Positions 58,021 through 64,000 of a DNA stretch of 64,000 nt are shown here, piece after piece. The position numbers and the translations under genes are program-made. Source of the DNA: Aporophyla lueneburgensis (taxonomy: Eukaryota; Arthropoda; Insecta; Lepidoptera; Noctuidae); NCBI GenBank assembly GCA_932294355.1, contig OW028741.1, positions 19,034,001 to 19,098,000 of the forward strand. The letters run 5' to 3'. The notes under the pieces are model-generated. The model saw nothing but the letters and a program-made list of their open reading frames with translations. It was not told where the DNA came from and ran no database searches. The number at the start of each line of letters is the position of its first letter. Position 1 is the stretch's first letter.

Positions 58021-58851
58021 AATTTAATAATATACAAAGTGTAACAGAATAAATGCAAGTACTGAAAGTAGTTTGTTCATAATTGACTGCTGAATCGATT
58101 TCATTATGTTATAATCTGTATATTTAAAAATATTTAGATATATTTTGATTTATACCTACCACAAACTGAGTCAAAGAAATTCAATCTTCTTTCAAGACTA
58201 GCATAAGACTCAATTTTAAATACACAAAGTAGGTCAACACGATTTTCTTCATAAAATTTAAAATCTTTTGGTGATTTTATCGTCTTCTACATATTCTTAT
58301 TGGGATGTATGAGGTCTTGCGTTAATTATGTGACATGGTGTGTAAGCAACGACTTAAAATAGTATGTAAATGTGTATAAAAAAAGAAAAATAATTAAAAG
58401 GTCCGCATCGCTGTCAACAGGAAAAGTGCTCAAAAGGCTGGCAGCATTGCCACTTTGTATGGCGATGATTATTCTTTGGCCTAAAATAGTTAAAAAAAAC
58501 TAAAAAAACATGCTTATTGAGGTATTTTTTATTGATATCAGGCACCCCACGCTTTTTTTCCATTATTTTCTACTTTTTAGTTTGGTTTTCTATGGAAGCG
58601 TGTTTTTTAGTTTTTTTTTAAACTATTATTTATTTTCTATTTTTTAGGGTGTTTCGAATTTTGAGACATATGTCAGCGTAGTTTGTGACGTATGTCAGCG
58701 TAGTTTTCGAAGAAAGTTTTCTGCTGTCCTGGTAACCCTGGCAAGGATAATGGCACAAATTTATGAAATTAATGCATTGTCATCGGTCTTTGACAGGTGT
58801 GCAAAGTTTGAATGAAATCTGGTCGTTTAAAGTGGGTCAAAATCGCGCTAT
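58021..58851 (+). other. bazooka intron 16, no further feature recognised
   Basis: AT-rich. A segment near 58415-58470 (aaaggctggcagcattgcc) resembles a common moth repeat, but I cannot bound it. Confidence 0.35.
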
Positions 58852-58863
58852 AAGGAGTCGGTT

Positions 58864-59024
58864 CTGCCGGGGTCGCGTGATTGTTCGAAAGAGATACCGT
58901 GACCCTGGCACATGGGCAACTGATGGAACACGGGTGGGTTTTAGTCAGTAAAAGTCTGACACGCCCTCTCGCTCAGCCCAGAGCGGGAGTCATTTGATGA
59001 TTTCCCATCCTGAAAAAAAAAAAA
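58864..59024 (+). mobile_element. R1-like LINE 3' end in intron 16
   Basis: ctgccggggtcgcgtgattg to an A-run. Flanked by AAGGAGTCGGTT (58852-58863, 59025-59036), a perfect 12-bp duplication. Confidence 0.85.
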
Positions 59025-59453
59025 AAGGAGTCGGTTTGGTTACAAACAAACATACAAGTGAAGCTAATATAAAGCGTGTAAAAATAGGGCAGCACGCTGC
59101 CGCTGGTCGCGCTATTTTTTACTTTGCAGTGTTTTTCTTTTTTTGCTTAAACAGTATGCGGATTGTATTGATGATGAAGAATGTCATGATGAAGTTTTTA
59201 TATACAATACAGGTTTGAACCAATTAGATTTAAATAAAACTCGATTGAATTATGTAAATAAATATTTTTTTTTCTATTATATCATTTGGAAGTGATTTAG
59301 GATAATGTGGACACCAGACATAATAAAAGAAACAAAAGAGAACTTTGATTTTTTAATTATTTCTGTTGTGTACTAGTACAATTTTCATTTCATGATGTTA
59401 CTATTAAAATACATTCGACTCGATCCGTCTGCTATCAGGAACTTACCCATGCC

Positions 59454-59623
59454 TGAAGGGGTCTGCTAGGACCGATGCCTGCCGGGGTCGCGTGATTGTT
59501 CGAAAGAGATACCGTGACCCTGGCACATGGGCAACTGAAGGAACACGGGTGGGTTTTAGTCAGTAAAAGTCTGACATGCCCTCCCGCTCCACCCAGAGCG
59601 GGAGATTTCCCATCCAAAAAAAA
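59454..59623 (+). mobile_element. R1-like LINE 3' end in intron 16
   Basis: Starts tgaaggggtctgctagg and ends ggagatttcccatcc plus an A-run. Flanked by ACCCATGCC (59445-59453, 59624-59632), a 9-bp duplication. Confidence 0.8.
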
Positions 59624-59714
59624 ACCCATGCCGATGCCTACCCATATTCAAGAAGGTAGATTCAGCTATAGCTGCATTTATATATAACTTTATAAAGTTA
59701 ATAAGTTATATTAA

Positions 59715-60030
59715 TGCAGCTAAGATCAGAATGTTAAGAGGGACGTGTGATATTACACGAATAACTGAAAAGTTGCGTGGAAATCGGTTGTCATGGTATG
59801 GACAAGTGATACGATAATGAGGAAAATGTCGTGAGGAAAGTTTTGAGTGTGGATGTCGATGGCTATAAGAGTAGAGGAAGACCAAAGAAACGATGGATGG
59901 ACTGTGTGAATTATGATATGGATAGAAAGGGACGACTACTGAGATGACGACTAATAGAGAAGTGTGGAAGAACATGTTCCGCCGATTCCAAATAAATTGG
60001 GATAAAGGCAGAAGAATGATGAATAAGTTA
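59715..60030 (+). mobile_element. LINE C-terminal fragment with broken frame
   Basis: Reads in pieces as NRLSWYGQV and SRGRPKKRWMDCVNYDM, the C-terminal region of an RTE-like LINE, and ends with an atgatgaataag tail close to exon 17. A stop interrupts the frame. Confidence 0.6.
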
Positions 60031-60057
60031 TATAAATACAAATTTTTGTCACATCAG

Positions 60058-60169
60058 ATCAGAGGTATCCCACACGCGGCAAGGCAGCAGCGGTAGCGGA
60101 GGCGAGCGAACCCACAAGTCTGACCGTCGCGCACCGCCATACCGCGCGCCGCCGCACCAGCAGCATGCG
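60058..60169 (+). CDS. baz: bazooka/Par-3 exon 17
   Basis: Acceptor tcacatcag|a, donor gcg|gtaact, phase 2 to 0. It encodes EVSHTRQGSSGSGGERTHKS and RRAPPYRAPPHQQHA, a basic, Pro-rich, disordered stretch. The downstream AG (60061-60062) would hit a stop, so 60058 is chosen. Confidence 0.8.
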
Positions 60170-61384
60170 GTAACTACTTACATATATTGTAGACCTTAGT
60201 ATTGTCGTGATCACGTATTATACATTCGCGTTATATTTTCCAAACATGTAAATTAAGTGTTCTTGAAAACTGGTAAAGTGGTATAAAATTTCTAATTAGT
60301 GGTATAAAATAGTACAATTTAAAAGGATTTTATTACCATCTATCTATAGTTATAATGCCAGCTACAAACTTAGCGTGGTCGTGCTGGAAAGGAATCTTCC
60401 CAGCACGACATGTATATCTGCGATAATTGAGAGGTATAAAAATTTTAAGTAGTGCTATAAAATAGTATAAATTAAAAGGATTTTAGTACCATCTATAGTT
60501 ATAATGCCAGCTACAATCTTAGCGTGGTCGTGCTGGAAAGGAATCTTCCTGGCACGACCTGTATATCTACGATAATTGAGAGGTACAAAATGTCTAATTA
60601 GTGGTACAAAATAGTACAAATTAAAAGGATTTTATTACCATCTAAAGTTATAATGAATGCGTTCATGGTCGTGCTACGAAGTACAACACCTTTATTACCA
60701 GTTATTCTAATGCCAACTGATTTTGCTCTTATTTTTGTTTAAGTAGATATAACATCAGTTGGAAAGAAGTATTTCAACATAGTATAGGTATATGTATATG
60801 TATCTACAGTTGCTAGGTAGGTATCCAATTTATATATCTCGTGCGTGGTTGGGAATTTATTTGTTTACAATCCTCGAGAAGGTTTTTGGTATGGTTCTAG
60901 TACCCAAATTTCGTTCTTTTTTATTATTATTTACAGCTAGAGACACATACATTTGCAAAATTCCATCAAATGATTAGTGTATTTTTACCGTTGCTATCAC
61001 AAATTATTATTTTGTTTACTGCAGTTCGTAACACAAAACAGGTACCGGCGACGAAAAAGTGGGTTATCCCCATGATTTTTCCACGCCGAAGGTCAACATG
61101 CGGAGTCTCTTACAACCTCTCAAATAATGATAGTAGAATTCCAAAACATAAACATTATGGAATATTCCTAAGTTCTAAGTTTATTGGAACTGTGTATTAT
61201 TTCCACTACCTACAATTAATATTGCTACTGATATCACGATACTTAATAACTTCATAATCAGCTTGTATTAATAGAACTTTTTATAGTTATTGCGGAAAAT
61301 TTGCTACAATAAAGATGAATATTAATTATACCTACGTAATAAATTGTCGATTTGTATAGAAAACGTGTATTTGTTGTGTAGCAG
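60170..61384 (+). other. bazooka intron 17, with a tandem repeat
   Basis: 60275-60690 is a tandem repeat of about 150 bp, 2.7 copies. 60790-61260 has open frames without recognised domains. Confidence 0.55.
60275..60690. repeat. Tandem repeat of about 150 bp, 2.7 units
   Basis: Matching points (agtggtataaaatag type) lie at 60298, 60451 and 60600. The first two units carry the hairpin CGTGCTGG/CCAGCACG-like (tgctggaaaggaatcttcc). Unit 3 is truncated after gcgttcatggtcgtgct. Confidence 0.75.
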
Positions 61385-61452
61385 GGAATGGACAGCGCAT
61401 GGGGACCCACCGGCCATTACGTCAACTATGAAGAAATACAACAGAATTTAAA
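61385..61452 (+). CDS. baz: bazooka/Par-3 exon 18
   Basis: Acceptor tgtagcag|gga, donor aa|gtgagt, phase 0 to 2. Reads GMDSAWGPTGHYVNYEEIQQ then NLK. A TAGCAG tandem acceptor allows an extra glutamine (start 61382). Confidence 0.85.
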
Positions 61453-61769
61453 GTGAGTACAAATTATTTTTAAAGTCAATAACAATTTTTATTCATATTT
61501 CTTATTTTTTTGTAAACAAAATATAATGACTTCATCTTTTAAGAATCTCAATTATATTTGGTTTTCATGCCGTCCTTTACTAACAAAACTAACAAGCCTG
61601 TGATCTTAAAATGCTCAAAAATCCTTTTTAGATCTCAAAATTACTTTTGATAGCGTTTCCGTCCCAATCCTTCGTTACAAGTAAGAAAGCGTAGGTATAA
61701 GAGGCAAGGCTTTCTCCTTTTTTGAAAGCTGTCTTAAGGATAAATAGCAGATGGTAAAACATAATAAGT

Positions 61770-62070
61770 TATTTAGTGTCGAAGAGGGCATCTACTACGG
61801 AGTCCCACAGGGGAACGTTTTGGTTCCGCTACTCTTTTTAATTTATATTAACAGCCTATGTAATATGCAGATCTATGTAAGGCAAATCTTCTTATAAGCA
61901 GATGAAACATGTAAAAACTGTCACTAAAGAGGGTCTGACTGATATAGCTGGCTGGCTTAAAGCAAGCTTTTCCACCCTTAATACTACTAAGACTAATTTT
62001 ATTTTTCCTCAAACTCAGCGGTCACAGCCTGGATCTGTCTGTGGCTTGTGATTCAATTTTACCGAAATAA
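61770..62070 (+). pseudogene. LINE reverse transcriptase remnant in intron 18
   Basis: YYGVPQGNVLVPLLFLIYIN is a clear motif B of a Jockey/CR1-type reverse transcriptase. Downstream the catalytic FADD is reduced to an ADET-like remnant and frames are broken. Confidence 0.7.
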
Positions 62071-62789
62071 TGCCCTCCATAACCGTATATGCGGCTCTAC
62101 AAAATAATTGGGCATAATTGTTGATCAAAGACTGAACGTTGACATCCCTAACATGCACACATCCACGTGCACACTTCACACACAGAGACCTGCTTAATTA
62201 ATGTTTCATTTTATATTTTTCCTTAAAACCCCGTATTTACTTATTAGCACTAGAATTATTTGGTACTGGGGCTGCGTCCATTTATGTTTGAAATAAATAT
62301 TTTGTGTTCTAAATCTGCAAATTTCAACGCATCAACGGAAGGCAACTCAGTTTCAACGCATTCATGATATCGCCGTGCCGAAGACCAACCAAAATAAATT
62401 AAAGAAAATCTAACGTGTTTATCGGCAGTAGGCTGTAAACGACACAGTCCACTGTAGATTTAGGTATAAATGATCCGAAAAAGCGAGCTGACTTCGATGT
62501 ATCTGGCACAGTTCCACTTCCGACTTATAACTGAAAACTCAGTAAAAATATTCAGAGTCGCACAAACTCTTAGGACCACCAATGTGATGGTTATGCATGT
62601 AGCTTTTCTTAGGTAGTTCACACCGTATGCCTTGATGACCTTGACTTTCTTTATTAAAGCGCTTGATTAGTTACTACTAGCCTCTTATTTTCATGAAAAA
62701 GTTAATATTTTTATCCTTCAGTTGTTATGGTAGGCAAGTATTGAAGGACCAAAAGTAATTCTTAAACTAAACCGCTCATAATATTACAG

Positions 62790-62876
62790 CGCGCGTCGCG
62801 AGAAGTTGAGCGAGGTGCAGATAGGACAGATGAGGCGACAGGTCAGCGCGCAGAGAGCCAAGGCCGAGGACGAGAG
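62790..62876 (+). CDS. baz: bazooka/Par-3 exon 19: basic helical tail
   Basis: Acceptor atattacag|c, donor ag|gtgaat, phase 2 at both ends. ARREKLSEVQIGQMRRQVSA, then QRAKAEDE: charged, heptad-like, probably coiled coil. Confidence 0.88.
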
Positions 62877-63946
62877 GTGAATATCATTGAAAATACTATT
62901 CAAAAGTTAAATACAATACCAGATCTACCATTAGTAGGGGTTCTCAAATGAGTTTTGAAGTTATAAAAAGTAATGACGCCGGTGCTAAGTTTCAACGCCG
63001 TCTAATTTAGTTTAATTAACTTACTGTAAAAACAAAACGACAAGAACCTTTTAAAGTCAAATTTTCTTTAGTAGTTGAATAGACAGGTAAATAATACAAA
63101 TACATAATTAAATCGTGATTCCTTGAAACCACTGAAGTATTGTGCTACTGCATGTTTTATGCCTACCTAACGTTATAAAAGCTACAATTAACTCGATCTG
63201 TAATAAAATATAATTATATTACATATTTATATAACAGAACCATATAATTGATTAGCAATTTGTCTAGCGTCATCAGTTACACCATTAAGTGCAAGACAAC
63301 CTTAACATTGAATAGTTGTTTTCATACTGACCTGCTAATTGGTTATAAAACCTCATTCTAAGAACACGTAAATAGGTGTATTAAAAATAATATGACAGCT
63401 TCCTTATATAATGAGTAGCTCACAATAAAATAATATGACAATTCTCCTTCGTTATACCTAGTAATTAGATAACCGTTAATAACTGTGGACATTGCTGTAA
63501 TAATTGAACTTGTGATATTTTCCTCCTCCTCTGGAAATTCCTGGGCGTCGGTAAGCTGCTTGTGCTTTGTAAGATCACTAGTATAGCCGAGTACAAATTA
63601 TGTGCAACAGGACATGCAAGGCAACGTGTTAAGCAACATTTTCTGCACATTTTGATAAAAATGTATGGAAAATGTAGTTGCACGTAGTCTCTAGGCTTGA
63701 TTAAAGGTAGCATGCTCATGTGTTGCTTCCTTGATTTCATTTTAGTCACAATTAATACAATGTTTCTTATATTATTCTCAGTTATAGTACTATTGGATTG
63801 ATTGGAACTGTGCTTGATATCCGAAAGGCTCATTAACGTCATCCTCAATAGAATTATGACGTGTGAGTTAACACCTCTGCTAACAAAAAGTTAATGTGCA
63901 AAAACCGATTGCGCAAGTGTAAAAAGGTTTTTTTTGTGTTCGACAG
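62877..63946 (+). other. bazooka intron 19, no feature recognised
   Basis: AT-rich. The minus-strand frame 63465-63848 (127 codons) shows no domain I know. Confidence 0.45.
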
Positions 63947-63980
63947 CCAAATTGAAGTGATGGCGCTGTCAGTCGTCTAG
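63947..63980 (+). CDS. baz: Candidate last exon of bazooka
   Basis: A good acceptor (gttttttttgtgttcgacag) in the right phase gives SQIEVMALSVV and a stop at 63978-63980. The resulting protein would end SVV, a class I PDZ-ligand pattern. It is short, so chance is possible; the true 3' end may lie beyond the window. Confidence 0.45.
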
Positions 63981-64000
63981 CTGGTAGAAGTGAACACGAA

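Noticed and set aside
60790..61257. ORFs with hydrophobic stretches in intron 17
   Set aside because: AT-rich composition gives hydrophobic translations; no domain or splice compatibility.

Overview
The window is a piece of an insect genome, almost certainly Lepidoptera. It is AT-rich, intron-rich and packed with transposable elements typical of moths and butterflies: non-autonomous Helitrons with the 'ctatactaatattataaagc' start and CTAGT end, RTE-type LINEs with ATG-repeat tails, 3' ends of an R1-like LINE, tRNA-derived SINEs and many MITEs. There are no operons, CRISPR arrays or prokaryotic features.

One protein-coding gene can be read with confidence. It lies on the + strand from about 38180 to the right edge and is bazooka/Par-3, the PDZ scaffold of the Par-3/Par-6/aPKC polarity complex. 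Nineteen exons (38180-63980) join with compatible splice phases at every junction and sum to 3111 coding bases, 1036 residues plus a stop. In order they encode: the C-terminal half of the CR1 oligomerisation domain; a Par-1/14-3-3-type site (RRGSEP); a linker; a PDZ domain matching PDZ2; a linker; a PDZ domain matching PDZ3; a long polar segment; the aPKC-binding CR3 segment (GRRSMSEKR); a second Par-1-type site (KSSSLESL); the basic membrane-binding motif (LLKSLSTMFRIGK); and a C-terminal basic, probably coiled-coil tail. I found no exon for PDZ1 or for the N-terminal half of CR1. A phase-compatible first exon at 22625-22747, behind a GC-rich block, may give an alternative N terminus. A 42-bp cassette exon (53383-53424) and a short last exon ending in a PDZ-ligand-like SVV (63947-63980) are weaker calls.

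Layout. 1-19 kb: no recognised host gene; a Transib-like element with RSS-heptamer ends (911-3087), Helitrons, an inverted SINE pair, a decayed DNA transposon (7099-9062), a TIR element split by a 5'-truncated RTE LINE (10190-11868), a palindrome-array element (13781-14170), a hAT MITE nested in a Helitron (16044-16691) and a Harbinger-like MITE (17570-18037). 19-23 kb: GC-rich blocks and the candidate alternative first exon. 23-38 kb: the presumed long first intron, with SINEs, LINE 3' ends, a (TCTG)33 array and an R1-like LINE C-terminal ORF. 38-64 kb: bazooka exons, with introns holding at least four R1-like 3' ends, hAT, pogo and TA-flanked MITEs and a perfect 96-bp-arm palindrome.

All positions come from reading the sequence. 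Family names rest on recognised motifs and remembered family features, not on a database search.
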